Shown here piece by piece: positions 1 through 8,854 of a stretch of 33,531 bases of DNA; position 1 is the first letter of the stretch, and each line of letters starts with the position of its first letter. This DNA is from Erythrobacteraceae bacterium. GTDB lineage: Bacteria; Pseudomonadota; Alphaproteobacteria; Sphingomonadales; Sphingomonadaceae. The notes beneath the pieces were generated by a model that saw only the letters and a program-made list of their open reading frames with translations, searched no databases and had not been told where the DNA came from. Made by a program: the position numbers and the translations under genes. Location of the stretch: positions 1 to 33,531 of the forward strand of contig JAIYAL010000049.1 in NCBI GenBank assembly GCA_027489095.1, written 5' to 3'.

Positions 1-300
1 CTCCTGATCTTCAAGACCGCGTGGGAGATGGACAACATGCCCCACGACCAGATCGAGCGGACGATCAGCGACAAGGTCTCGATGTGCAATTACTGGGCGA
101 ACCGGCTGGTGTGCGAGGCGGCGGACCGCGCGATGCAGGTCCACGGCGGCATCGGCTATTCGCGCCACAAGCCGTTCGAGCACATCTACCGCCACCATCG
201 CCGCTACCGGATCACCGAAGGCAGCGAGGAGATCCAGATGCGCAAGGTGGGGGCCTACCTGTTCGGCTATCTCGGGCCGAAGCGGGGCCAATTCTCCTGA
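1..300 (+). CDS. acyl-CoA dehydrogenase, C-terminal part (5' end outside window)
   Basis: The frame is open from base 1 and gives about 99 residues before a TGA. It matches the C-terminal alpha-helical domain of acyl-CoA dehydrogenases, the FAD enzymes that form the alpha,beta double bond in acyl-CoA oxidation. Visible family features are the QVHGGIGYSR segment (around residues 46-55) followed by a helix ending in YRITEGSEEIQMRKVG. The ITEGSEEIQ stretch is the usual signature near the C-terminus. The N-terminal and middle domains, including the catalytic base, lie upstream of the window, so substrate class cannot be assigned. The gene converges on the transporter gene with a gap of only 7 bases and no hairpin seen between them. 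The first in-frame ATG (28) is internal, not a start. Confidence 0.9.
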   Translation, partial: LLIFKTAWEMDNMPHDQIERTISDKVSMCNYWANRLVCEAADRAMQVHGGIGYSRHKPFEHIYRHHRRYRITEGSEEIQMRKVGAYLFGYLGPKRGQFS

Positions 301-307
301 CCTACGG

Positions 308-1273
308 CTAACCCCGCCGCCGCCACCACCCCGCCAGCAGGCTGCCGATCAGCACGTGCCACACCGCCGAAATCGCGGCCGGCACGGGGGCGAGCGCGGC
401 CTGCTGGACACTGGCGAATTGCGCGGCGAAGGCGGGGGTCTTCGCCAACCCCGAACCGAGGCCGGAGTTCTGCATCCCCACCTCGATGCTGATCGTGCGC
501 GCCTCCACCTCGCCCAGACCCAGCGCCCGCGCCAGCACATAGCCGAGCGCGAAACCGCTCGCGTGGAGCAGGAAGGTCGCCAGCAGCAGCACGCCCGCGT
601 GCTCGGCGATCTGCGCCTTTGCCCCGCCGACGATCCCGCCGACAATCAGGATGACAAGCACGATCGCGATCAGCGGCAGAACCGCGCTCACCCGCTCCGC
701 CGCGCGCGGGAACAGGCGGTTGAGCAAGGTGCCCAGCACCACCGGCACCAGCACCACCGCGACCATGTTGACCAGCAGGTTCAGCCGGTCGATCTCGACG
801 TAAGCCCCCGCCAGCCACCCGGTCAGCAGCGGGGTCAGCACCACGGCGGCAAGGGTCGAGGCCATGGTCATCGCCACGGACAGCGCCACGTGCCCGCGCG
901 CGATGTAGGTGACGATGTTCGACGCCGTGCCGCCCGGGCAGCAGGCGACGAGGATCAGGCCCACCGCCAGCCCCGGTTCGAGGGCGAGGGCGCGGGCGAT
1001 GACGAAGCCCGCGAGCGGCATGATCGTGTATTGCAGCGCCACCCCGGCCACGAAGGCGCGGGGCATCCGCGTCAGGCCGCGATAGTCCTCGAAGGTCAGC
1101 GTCAGGCCCATCGCCAGCATGATGACCCCCAGCGCAAGGCTGAGCAGCGGCTGCCCGGCCACGGAATTCCGTCCGTCGGTCATCCACGTGAAGGCAGGCG
1201 GGAAGAACCACGCAAGCGCGACGCCCCCAAGTGTCAGCGCGGCGAAATTGTCTGTGATCCTTTGCAGCATCAT
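308..1273 (-). CDS. bile acid:sodium symporter (BASS) family transporter
   Basis: This 321-residue, very hydrophobic protein has about nine or ten membrane segments, normal for the BASS family of Na+-coupled organic-anion transporters in the inner membrane. Two family signatures are visible. CCPGGTASN (residues 111-119) is the discontinuous-helix crossover, and EVGMQNSGLG (from E264, with Q268/N269) is the second crossover that helps bind Na+. The substrate cannot be read from the sequence; family members move bile acids, pantoate, sulfonates and other carboxylates. Two ATGs lie in tandem at the start (1273 and 1270); the upstream one was taken. The gene diverges from the amidohydrolase gene across 116 bases, so the two could share a control region, but I saw no clear promoter boxes. 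Confidence 0.9.
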   Translation of the reverse strand: MMLQRITDNFAALTLGGVALAWFFPPAFTWMTDGRNSVAGQPLLSLALGVIMLAMGLTLTFEDYRGLTRMPRAFVAGVALQYTIMPLAGFVIARALALEPGLAVGLILVACCPGGTASNIVTYIARGHVALSVAMTMASTLAAVVLTPLLTGWLAGAYVEIDRLNLLVNMVAVVLVPVVLGTLLNRLFPRAAERVSAVLPLIAIVLVILIVGGIVGGAKAQIAEHAGVLLLATFLLHASGFALGYVLARALGLGEVEARTISIEVGMQNSGLGSGLAKTPAFAAQFASVQQAALAPVPAAISAVWHVLIGSLLAGWWRRRG

Positions 1274-1389
1274 GGCCCCCTGTGCTTGCCCATCGCGCGG
1301 TCGTTCCTAATCGACCAACGACACTGCCGCCCCTAGCAATATCCTTTCCCGCCGCTAGTCTCCGGCGCCGACAGAGGGAGACTTGATCC

Positions 1390-4300
1390 ATGCGCTATCT
1401 CACCGCCGCCCTGCTCGCCGGGGCCGCCTGCATTGCCACGTTTGGGGCCACACCGCTTGCCGCCGCGCCCAAGAAGGACGCCAAGGCAGAAGATAAGTGG
1501 AGCGTCGAGGCGCCCAAGGGTGCGGTGCTGAAGCAGGTCGCGATCAAGACGAGCGAGGGCACCTGGATGGATGTCGACGTCGCGCCCGATGGCAAGACGA
1601 TCGCCTTCACCCTGCTCGGCGATATCTACACCATGGCCATCACCGGTGGGACGCCCAAGCGGATCTCGGAGGGCCTTTCGTGGGACGTCCAGCCGCGCTT
1701 TTCGCCCGATGGCACGCGCATCGCCTTCACCTCAGACCGTGCCGGGGGTGACAACATCTGGGTGATGAACGCCGATGGCAGCGACAAGCGGCAGATCACC
1801 AAGGAAGACTTCCGCCTGCTCAACCAGCCGAGCTGGTCGCCGGACGGGCGCTTCATCGCGGCCAAGAAGCACTACACCACCGAACGCAGCGCCGGCACCG
1901 GCGAGATCTGGCTCTACCACGTCTCGGGCGGCGGCGGGGTGCAGGTGGTCGAGCGCGCCAATGAGCGGCTCCAGAAGGAGCTGGGCGAACCGACCTTCGC
2001 GCCCGATGGCACCGCGATCTACTTCACCCGCAACACCACGCCGGGGAACACCTTCGAATACGCACAGGATTCGCAGACCGGGATCTTCGCGATTGAGCGC
2101 CATGATCTGGCGACGGGCGAAGTCACCACCGCAGTCGGCGGTTACGGCGGCGCCGTGCGCCCCGCGCCCTCGCCCGACGGGAAAGCGATCGCCTTCGTGC
2201 GCCGCGACAAGGACCAGACCCAGCTCTGGGTGAAGGACATCGCCAGCGGCCGCGAGACGATGATCTACGGCAAGCTTGATCTCGACGTGCAGGAGACCTG
2301 GGCGGTCACCGGGGTCTATCCCAACATGGACTGGCTGCCCGACAGCTCTGCCATCGTGTTCTGGGCGGGCGGCAAGCTCAACCGGGTGAACCGCGACGGA
2401 TCGGGCCACGCGGTGATCCCCTTCGCCGTAAACGACACCCGCGCCGTGGCCGATGCCCCGCACCCCGTGATCGACGTTGCGCCCGATACCTTCACCACCA
2501 CCATGCCGCGCTTCGCCACACTTGTCCCCGATGGGTCGCGGGTCGTGTTCGAGAGCCTCGGGCGGCTCTATACCAAGTCGGCCAAGGGCAAGGATGCGCC
2601 CGCGCCGCTGACCGGCGATAGCGCCGACGTGGTCGAGGCCTTCCCCGCCTTCAGCCGCGATGGCACTCGCCTCGCCTATGTGCGCTGGAGCGATGACAAG
2701 CTGGGCGAAGTCGTCATCGCGGATGCGAACGGCCAGAACCGCCGCGTGGCTGCGGGGCCGGGGCACTTCGGCAACCTCGCCTTCTCGCCCGACGGCACGA
2801 TGCTCGCCTTCGAAAAGCGCGAGGGCGGCTATCTGACCGCGCCGGGCTTCTCGGAAAATCCCGGCGTCTATGTGATGCCCGTGAGCGGCGGCGAGGCGAA
2901 GCTTGTCACCCGCGACGGTGCGAACCCGCAATGGGGCGCGTCCGGCGACCGCCTGTTCATGCTTGCCCGCGACAGCGGCAAGCTCGCGCTGGTCTCGACC
3001 GACCTCGATGGCGAGGCCAAGCGCATCCACGCACGCGGCGAGCTTGCCAATGACCTGCGCATCGCGCCCGATGGCCGCACCATCGCCTTCCGCCAGAACT
3101 ACGAGGTCTTCGCCATGCCGCTGGTGCCCGGCGGCAAGCCGATCGACGTCGGCGAGAGCGGTGGATCGCTCCCCGTCACCAAGGTCAGCACCGGGGGCGC
3201 AGACTACCTCGGCTGGGCACGCGGCGGCGAGACGCTGTTCTGGTCGATCGGGCCGTCCTTGCAGAGCGCAAACGTCACGGACTTCTTCGCGAGCGCCCCC
3301 AAGGCTGACAGCGACAAGACCGGGGGCGACAAGACGGCTGCCTTCACCCCTCCCACCAGCGGTATCCCGCTGGGCATAACGGTGCAGAAGGCAAAGCCCA
3401 CCGGCACCACGGTCATCACCGGGGCGCGGGTGCTGACCATGCGGGCCGGGCTTGATGCGAACGATCCGGGCGTGATCGAAAACGGCCTGATCATCATCGA
3501 AGGCGACCGCATCACGGGCGTCTATGATGCCACCGTGGTGAAGATCAAACTGCCCGAAGGCGCGCGGATGATCGATGCCAGCGGCAAGACGATCATGCCC
3601 GGCCTTGTCGATGCCCATGCCCACGGCGCCTACGGCGTCGGCGATCTCATCCCGCAGCAGAACTGGGCGCTGATCCAGGATCTCGCGATGGGGGTGACGA
3701 CGGTTCACAACCCCTCGAGCCAGGCGAGCACCGTGTTTGCCGCGGCGGAACGCCAGCGCGCCGGGCTCACGCTCGGCCCGCGCATCTTCTCGACCGGCGA
3801 GATCATCTACGGCGCCAAGGCGGCGGACGTCTATGCGCGGATCGACTCCTATGACGACGCGCTCGCCCATGTGCGCCGGATCAAGGCGCAGGGCGGGATT
3901 TCGGTCAAGAACTACAACCAGCCGCGCCGCGAACAGCGCCAGATGGTGGTGCGCGCTGCGGCGGCTGAAAACATGCTGGTGGTGGCCGAAGGCGGATCGC
4001 TGTTCGGGATGGACATGAACATCGCCGCCGACGGCAATTCGACGCTTGAGCACAACATCCCCGCCGACGTGTTCTACGAGGACGTGCTGCAGTTCTACGG
4101 CCAGGCAAACACCAACTACACCCCGACGCTGGTTGTCACCTATGGCGGCCTTGCTGGCGATCCCTATTGGCGGCAGGCGACCAACGTGTGGGAAAACCCG
4201 CTGATGGTTCACACCCCGCCCAAGATGCTGCTCGCCGATACGGGCCGCCGGGTGAAGGCACCTGACTGGGCCTATGTTGATGACAACAACGCCCGCGAGG

Positions 4301-4734
4301 CAAGGAAGCTTGCCCAGCGCGGCGTGAAGGTCAGCATCGGCGCGCACGGACAGCAGGCCGGGGTCGGCGCGCATTGGGAGCTGGGCAGCTTCGTGCGCGG
4401 CGGGATGAGCCCGGTTGAGGCGCTGAAGGCGGGCACCATCGTCCCCGCCCAGTCGCTCGGGATGGCGAAGGATGTCGGCAGCATCGAAGCTGGCAAGCTC
4501 GCCGATCTCGTGATCCTCTCGGATGATCCGAGCGCCGACATCGCCAACTCCGACAACATCGAAAAGGTGATGCTCGGCGGGCGGCTGTATGATGCCAGGA
4601 CGATGAACGAGGTCGGCACCGGAGACGCCACACGCCGCGCCTATTTCTGGGAAGGCGACGGCGCGACCGGCGCGGGCGGATCGCAGCGTACGACGAACGA
4701 AGGCCGCGGGCACGCGGATGGGGATGCGGGGTAA
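1390..4734 (+). CDS. secreted TolB-like beta-propeller / amidohydrolase fusion
   Basis: A 1114-residue protein with a Sec signal peptide (residues 1 to about 26, cleavage near PLAAAPKK), so probably periplasmic. Residues about 40-640 carry many repeats of the form FSPDGTRIAF / APDGKTIAF, the PD40 repeat of TolB-like beta-propellers. Residues about 670-1085 form an amidohydrolase-superfamily metal hydrolase domain. Its metal-binding HxH is H743/H745 in GLVDAHAHG, and a downstream EHNIP supplies another candidate metal ligand. Where many relatives have a G(T/S)D aspartate near the end of the barrel, this protein reads SIGAHGQQAG; I recall this as normal for propeller-fused members, but that should be checked. 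Such fusions are usually annotated as peptidase- or imidazolonepropionase-like, and the substrate is unknown. Start is supported by GAGGGAGA 8 bases upstream. It is probably unrelated to the flagellar genes. Confidence 0.88.
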   Translation: MRYLTAALLAGAACIATFGATPLAAAPKKDAKAEDKWSVEAPKGAVLKQVAIKTSEGTWMDVDVAPDGKTIAFTLLGDIYTMAITGGTPKRISEGLSWDVQPRFSPDGTRIAFTSDRAGGDNIWVMNADGSDKRQITKEDFRLLNQPSWSPDGRFIAAKKHYTTERSAGTGEIWLYHVSGGGGVQVVERANERLQKELGEPTFAPDGTAIYFTRNTTPGNTFEYAQDSQTGIFAIERHDLATGEVTTAVGGYGGAVRPAPSPDGKAIAFVRRDKDQTQLWVKDIASGRETMIYGKLDLDVQETWAVTGVYPNMDWLPDSSAIVFWAGGKLNRVNRDGSGHAVIPFAVNDTRAVADAPHPVIDVAPDTFTTTMPRFATLVPDGSRVVFESLGRLYTKSAKGKDAPAPLTGDSADVVEAFPAFSRDGTRLAYVRWSDDKLGEVVIADANGQNRRVAAGPGHFGNLAFSPDGTMLAFEKREGGYLTAPGFSENPGVYVMPVSGGEAKLVTRDGANPQWGASGDRLFMLARDSGKLALVSTDLDGEAKRIHARGELANDLRIAPDGRTIAFRQNYEVFAMPLVPGGKPIDVGESGGSLPVTKVSTGGADYLGWARGGETLFWSIGPSLQSANVTDFFASAPKADSDKTGGDKTAAFTPPTSGIPLGITVQKAKPTGTTVITGARVLTMRAGLDANDPGVIENGLIIIEGDRITGVYDATVVKIKLPEGARMIDASGKTIMPGLVDAHAHGAYGVGDLIPQQNWALIQDLAMGVTTVHNPSSQASTVFAAAERQRAGLTLGPRIFSTGEIIYGAKAADVYARIDSYDDALAHVRRIKAQGGISVKNYNQPRREQRQMVVRAAAAENMLVVAEGGSLFGMDMNIAADGNSTLEHNIPADVFYEDVLQFYGQANTNYTPTLVVTYGGLAGDPYWRQATNVWENPLMVHTPPKMLLADTGRRVKAPDWAYVDDNNAREARKLAQRGVKVSIGAHGQQAGVGAHWELGSFVRGGMSPVEALKAGTIVPAQSLGMAKDVGSIEAGKLADLVILSDDPSADIANSDNIEKVMLGGRLYDARTMNEVGTGDATRRAYFWEGDGATGAGGSQRTTNEGRGHADGDAG

Positions 4735-4743
4735 CTTCTCTAC

Positions 4744-4825
4744 CGTCATCCCAGCGAAAGCTGGGACCTAGGGCCGCATGGTGCAGCGCTTGCCGCTCTA
4801 GGCCCCAGCTTTCGCTGGGGTGACG
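4744..4825. repeat. paired hairpin repeat (REP-like) between convergent genes; possible bidirectional terminator
   Basis: Two copies of a mini-hairpin, CCCAGC-GAAA-GCTGGG on the left and its near complement on the right, sit in inverted orientation with about 17-25 bases between them. The full arms (about 4744-4776 and 4794-4825) can therefore also pair into one long stem. The element lies exactly between the stop codons of the amidohydrolase and fliA genes, which converge. The place suits a transcription terminator, although no clear T-run follows. Repeats built on GTCATCCCAGCGAAAGCTGGG are familiar to me from sphingomonad genomes, so a dispersed REP-type element is as likely. Both could be true. 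Confidence 0.75.
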
Positions 4826-4832
4826 AAAGTAG

Positions 4833-5567
4833 CTAGCCCTCCAGCAGCCCCCGCAAATCCTTCAGCGCCTTGGCCCGCAGCTGGTGGACACGCGGCACGC
4901 TCACTTCGAGCACGGCGGCGATTTCGGTGAGGTTCAGCTCTTCGACGAAGAACAGCTGGAGCACCAGCTTGAGCCGATCGGGAAGCTTGATCATCGCCTC
5001 GATCAGCCGCTGGCGATCCTCTGCCGCGCAGAGCGCCTCGAACGGATCGGGATCGTCGCTGGCGAAGGCGAGGCTGGTCTCGTCATAGGCGTCGTCAATC
5101 GGGGTGAGCCTGATGCCGGACGCCTCGATCGCGAGCAGTTCGGCATCGCCAATGTCGAGCGCGCGGGCGAGCTCCGCCCGGCTCGGTTCGCGCCCCAATG
5201 ATCCGCGCAAGGCCGCAAGCGCCCGCTCATAGGAGGCGCGCCTGCTGCGCGCGGTGCGGCTGTCATGGGCGACGCGGCGCACCTCGTCGAGCATCGCGCC
5301 GCGCACCCGGATCTTGGCATAGGCGGCAAAGCCGTCTTCGGTCGGCCCGGCGTGGCGCTGGGCGCATTCGGTAAGCGCGAGAATGCCGACCTGCACCAGA
5401 TCCTCGATCTCGAGCCCCTCCCGCCCGCGCCCGTTGATGTGCCAGGCGGCGCGGCGCACCAAGGGCAAGAAACGGCGCACCCGATCCTCGATCTCGGCGC
5501 GGCCGGGCGCATAGGTTGCGGCATAGGCCTGCGTGAGCGAACTGAAGCCGGCGTGATCGTGCTTCAT
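4833..5567 (-). CDS. fliA: RNA polymerase sigma-28 factor FliA
   Basis: A 244-residue sigma-70-family protein of the usual FliA size. Region 2 covers about residues 25-100 (EIEDLVQVGILAL, then KIRVRGAMLDEVRR, typical of flagellar sigma factors). A short region 3 follows (LGREPSRAELARAL), and region 4 has a helix-turn-helix around 210-240 (LTEIAAVLEVSVPRVHQLR). It directs core polymerase to late flagellar promoters, four of which are proposed in this window, and should be held by FlgM until the hook is complete. Its ATG overlaps the flhA stop (ATGA), so it is translated from the transglycosylase-flhA-fliA transcript. That transcript starts at the sigma-54-type promoter near 8800, which places fliA in the middle class of the cascade. 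Confidence 0.95.
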   Translation of the reverse strand: MKHDHAGFSSLTQAYAATYAPGRAEIEDRVRRFLPLVRRAAWHINGRGREGLEIEDLVQVGILALTECAQRHAGPTEDGFAAYAKIRVRGAMLDEVRRVAHDSRTARSRRASYERALAALRGSLGREPSRAELARALDIGDAELLAIEASGIRLTPIDDAYDETSLAFASDDPDPFEALCAAEDRQRLIEAMIKLPDRLKLVLQLFFVEELNLTEIAAVLEVSVPRVHQLRAKALKDLRGLLEG

Positions 5568-7684
5568 GCCGCCAACCCCTCGGGATGCGGCGCTGCAATT
5601 GTGGCGCTCTCATCACCGCCGCCGATCACGCCGACGACGGCGATCGGTTGTGCGCTCGGCAGTTCGGTGATCGACAGCACCAGACAGCGCGGGCAGCGGG
5701 CCTTGAGCAGCGCGGCCAGAGCGCGGCGTGCGGGCGGCTGGACGATCAGGGCGATCGGGCTCCTTTCCGCGTCGGCGATCCGTCCCGCCTCGCGCACGAT
5801 CATGCTCCCGCAATCGGGCTCGATCAGCGGCTGGCCGGTCGCGGGATCAACCATCCCGCCGAGGATCGCAGCTTCCAGCCCGGCATCGAGCGTCACCACC
5901 TTCAAGGGCTCGCCCGGTGCGGTGATCCGCGCGACCAGCCGCGCGGCCATGTCGGCGCGCACCGCGTCAATCACCGCGTCGAAGTCCGAGGTCTTTTGCA
6001 GCGCCAGCGCCAGCGCGGTGAACAGCGGCTGGGGATGGGCGAGCCCAATCCCGTCGGCGATCAGGGCGCGCAAGGTGCGGGTCAACGCGGCAAGCGGCAG
6101 CGGGTCGGGATAGACGGCCTCGACCAGCGCGGGCGCGCGCGGCTTGAGCCCATCGACCCACTCGCGCACCTCGTCGGGCCCGAGCAGCTGGTGCGCCTCG
6201 GCAAGCAAGGCCTGGTTGGCGTGGGTGGCGATCACGGACGCCGGGTCGACCACCAGAAAGCCCTCGGCCACGGCATGGTCGCGCGTGGAGGGTGCGATCC
6301 ACAGCGCGGGGCAATCGAAGCTCGGATCGCGGGTCGGCTCGCCGGTCAACCCGTGACCGGGACGCACCTCGCCCGCGTCGATGGCGAGCAGCTTGGCCGG
6401 CCGCACGCTCCCGCGTGCGATGCTCACTCCGCCCATCAACACCACATAGTCCTGCGCCGGCAGATCGAGCGAATCGCGGATCCTGAACTGCGGCAGCACA
6501 AAGCCAAGATCGCGCGACAATTGCTTGCGGATGCCGGTGATGCGGGTGACCAAGGCCGCGCCCTGCTGGACGTCGACCAGCCCGACAAGGCCGTAGCCCA
6601 GTTCGAGCGTGACCAGCGTGCTATCGGCGACATCGGCGAGCGCGATGTGATCGGGGGCAATCTCGTCGACCGGTTCGGCAGTCGGTGCAGGGGCGGCGGC
6701 ACGGCGTTTCAGGCGCCACCAGATCGCCCCGGCGATCCCGGCTCCGGGGAGGAAAAACAGCTGCGGCATGGCGGGCACCACGCCCACCGCGCCAAGGATC
6801 AGCGCCACCGGCAGCCACCCGCGCGGATCGGCGAACTGGCCGCCGATCTGCCCGGCGAGATCGCGGCTGTCGGAAACCCGGGTGACGATCGCCGCCGCCG
6901 CGATCGAGAGCAGCAGCGCGGGCACCTGCGCCACCAGCGCGTCGCCCACCGCGAGCGTGACATAGGCCTCGCCCGCCTCGCTCGCCGAAAGACCGTGACT
7001 GATCATCCCGATTGCAAAGCCGGCGACGATGTTGACCCCGAGGATCAGCAACGCGGCCATCGCGTCGCCCTTCACGAACTTGCTGGCACCATCCATCGAG
7101 CCGTAGAAATCGGCCTCGACCGTGACCTCGCGGCGGCGCTCGCGCGCTTCGTCGGCGGTGACGAGCCCCGCGGCGATATCCGCGTCGATCGCCATCTGCT
7201 TGCCCGGCAGCGCATCGAGCACGAACCGCGCCGAGACTTCCGAGACGCGCCCCGCGCCCTTGGTGATGACGATCATGTTGATGATCATGAGAATTGCAAA
7301 GACGAACAGGCCGACGACGAAATTGCCGCCCACCAGGAACGCCGCGAAGCTCTCGATCACGTGTCCGGCGGCCGCTCCGCCCTCGTGGCCATGCACCAGC
7401 ACGACCCGGGTCGAGGCGACGTTGAGCGCGAGCCGCAACAGCGTCGCGAACAGCAGCACGCTCGGGAAGGAGGAGAAATCGAGCGGGCGGCGCGCGTTCA
7501 GGGCCACCATCAGCACCGCGATCGAGATCGCGATGTTGAGCACGAAGAAGATATCGAGCAGCAGCGCCGGGATCGGCAGCACCATCAGCGCCAGCAGCGC
7601 GAAAATCCCGACCGGCAGCGCCAGCGAGGACGTCGCGCCGCCAAGCCGGGCGAGGGGGGTGATCGTCACAGACGGTGCGGTCAC
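5564..7684 (-). CDS. flhA: flagellar export apparatus protein FlhA
   Basis: A 706-residue protein of normal FlhA length. The first about 330 residues hold eight or so membrane segments that form part of the export gate at the base of the basal body. The FHIPEP-family signature is visible in the first cytoplasmic loop as RFVLDALPGKQMAIDADI. The remaining about 370 residues are the cytosolic domain, which in the family forms the nonameric ring that receives chaperone-substrate complexes. The start is GTG, overlapping the transglycosylase stop by four bases (GTGA), and its own stop overlaps the fliA start. Upstream overlap with a muramidase gene suggests that wall opening, export gate and FliA are produced together. 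Confidence 0.96.
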   Translation of the reverse strand: MTAPSVTITPLARLGGATSSLALPVGIFALLALMVLPIPALLLDIFFVLNIAISIAVLMVALNARRPLDFSSFPSVLLFATLLRLALNVASTRVVLVHGHEGGAAAGHVIESFAAFLVGGNFVVGLFVFAILMIINMIVITKGAGRVSEVSARFVLDALPGKQMAIDADIAAGLVTADEARERRREVTVEADFYGSMDGASKFVKGDAMAALLILGVNIVAGFAIGMISHGLSASEAGEAYVTLAVGDALVAQVPALLLSIAAAAIVTRVSDSRDLAGQIGGQFADPRGWLPVALILGAVGVVPAMPQLFFLPGAGIAGAIWWRLKRRAAAPAPTAEPVDEIAPDHIALADVADSTLVTLELGYGLVGLVDVQQGAALVTRITGIRKQLSRDLGFVLPQFRIRDSLDLPAQDYVVLMGGVSIARGSVRPAKLLAIDAGEVRPGHGLTGEPTRDPSFDCPALWIAPSTRDHAVAEGFLVVDPASVIATHANQALLAEAHQLLGPDEVREWVDGLKPRAPALVEAVYPDPLPLAALTRTLRALIADGIGLAHPQPLFTALALALQKTSDFDAVIDAVRADMAARLVARITAPGEPLKVVTLDAGLEAAILGGMVDPATGQPLIEPDCGSMIVREAGRIADAERSPIALIVQPPARRALAALLKARCPRCLVLSITELPSAQPIAVVGVIGGGDESATIAAPHPEGLAA

Positions 7685-8733
7685 AGGCCGAGCGCCTTCA
7701 GCCGGTCATAGGCGCGGCGAACACCCGGAGGTGCGGCGGCGGGATCATCGCCGAAGGCCGAGCCGAGAATCTGCGACATGGGGAGGCGCTGCGGCGGGCG
7801 CAGGGTCGGCGCGGGGATGCTATCCTGCGTCAGCGCCGGGGGCATTCCGGGGCCGAACACGGCCTCGTCCGCGACCAGATAGGGAGATGGCGTGAAGCCT
7901 GCCCCGCCGCTGCTGCCCGCGCCTGCGTAATCAGAACGGGCGTAGTCGGCGCGGGCGAAGCGCACCGGCTGGCCGTCGTTAGCGTTGGTGCTCGCCCGGG
8001 CGAGCGCTCGGTCGAGCTTGCCGCCGATCACATCCATCACTTGGGCCAGGCTCCGGGGCGAGCCGTCGGAGGCGTAGAAGATCGCGCGGTTGGCAGCGGC
8101 GGGCCGGGCGAACAGTGCGGCGGCGTTCTGGGCCGGGTCGGCCTGCAATTCGGACAGGAACCGGCCCGCTCCCCCTGCGCCGAGGAAGTGCGCAAGGTAC
8201 AGCTCGGCATGGCTCGGCTGGCGGCCGAGGATGGGCATGAGATGGGCGCGGTTGTCCTCTGCAAGGCCCGCCGCCATCAGCGCGGCGACCTGCGGGTCTT
8301 TGCGCAGGGCGAGGATCGCCTCGCGCCGCGCCGGATCGGAGACCCATGCCTCGCCCGAGGCGGTCACATCGATCTGCTCGGCCACCGCGCCGAGGCCGAA
8401 ACGATGGCCGTGTTTCCTCATCGTGCCGAGCCAGGTGCTGTCGATGAACTGGTAGAGCCCGGTCGCGCTCGAAGTGGCGGCACGCGCGCTCGGGTTCATC
8501 GCGGATTCGACCTCGGCCTGGGCGAGCAGGAAGTTGAAATCGACGCTGGTGCGCTGGGCGGCGCTGGCGATCGCTGCCTCGACGGGGCCGCTCGGCACCG
8601 CGATCTGGCGCGCGGCGGGCAGATCGCGCGCCTCCATCGCGTCACGCGCTGCGGCATGGGTGCGCGCGGCACTCTCGAAACCGGCACGGATCGAGCCTGC
8701 GGGCAGGCTCGTGAAGGGGATTGGCTGGCTCAC
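7681..8733 (-). CDS. flagellum-associated lytic transglycosylase (SLT domain)
   Basis: A 350-residue protein with a soluble lytic transglycosylase fold near residues 60-170. The catalytic glutamate is probably E76 in the ES motif (AEVESAMNP), and the SATGLYQF stretch (90-96) is the conserved loop that follows. Such enzymes cleave the glycan strand and here would open peptidoglycan for the rod. FlgJ in this cluster lacks the enzyme domain, so this protein fits the role of SltF in Rhodobacter. No signal peptide is visible: the N-terminus (MSQPIPFTSLPAGSIRAGFE) is polar. The C-terminal 130 residues are low-complexity Pro/Ala-rich, then a short conserved-looking tail. GTG start, with GGAGGA a few bases upstream. 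It heads the operon transglycosylase-flhA-fliA, behind a predicted sigma-54 promoter. Confidence 0.85.
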   Translation of the reverse strand: MSQPIPFTSLPAGSIRAGFESAARTHAAARDAMEARDLPAARQIAVPSGPVEAAIASAAQRTSVDFNFLLAQAEVESAMNPSARAATSSATGLYQFIDSTWLGTMRKHGHRFGLGAVAEQIDVTASGEAWVSDPARREAILALRKDPQVAALMAAGLAEDNRAHLMPILGRQPSHAELYLAHFLGAGGAGRFLSELQADPAQNAAALFARPAAANRAIFYASDGSPRSLAQVMDVIGGKLDRALARASTNANDGQPVRFARADYARSDYAGAGSSGGAGFTPSPYLVADEAVFGPGMPPALTQDSIPAPTLRPPQRLPMSQILGSAFGDDPAAAPPGVRRAYDRLKALGL

Positions 8734-8790
8734 ACGTCCTCCGCCTGTCGTCGGCGCCGCGGGATTGGGCGCCTTGATCGCGGAGAGATC

Positions 8791-8806
8791 AGCAAGTGGT
8801 GTGCCA
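8791..8806 (-). promoter_or_regulatory. predicted sigma-54 promoter for transglycosylase-flhA-fliA
   Basis: On the minus strand the bases read TGGCAC-ACCAC-TTGCT. This matches the sigma-54 consensus TGGCACG-N4-TTGCW with the required GG-N10-GC spacing. The predicted transcript would start about 45 bases before the GTG of the transglycosylase gene. The only sigma-54 activator seen in the window is encoded at 25869-27170. Confidence 0.72.
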
Positions 8807-8854
8807 GAACCGGCGCAGGCCCGGCCCCGTAAGACTACTTAGCCCAAAACCTGC

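Noticed and set aside
1732-4749. A 1005-codon open frame on the minus strand opposite the amidohydrolase gene
   Set aside because: The plus-strand gene has a signal peptide, PD40 repeats and the HxH motif. The antisense frame is His/Arg/Gly-rich with no domain and arises from high-GC codon bias.
5585-7711. A 708-codon open frame on the plus strand opposite flhA
   Set aside because: It is the antisense shadow of flhA; its product is an Arg/Gln/His-rich string without a fold.
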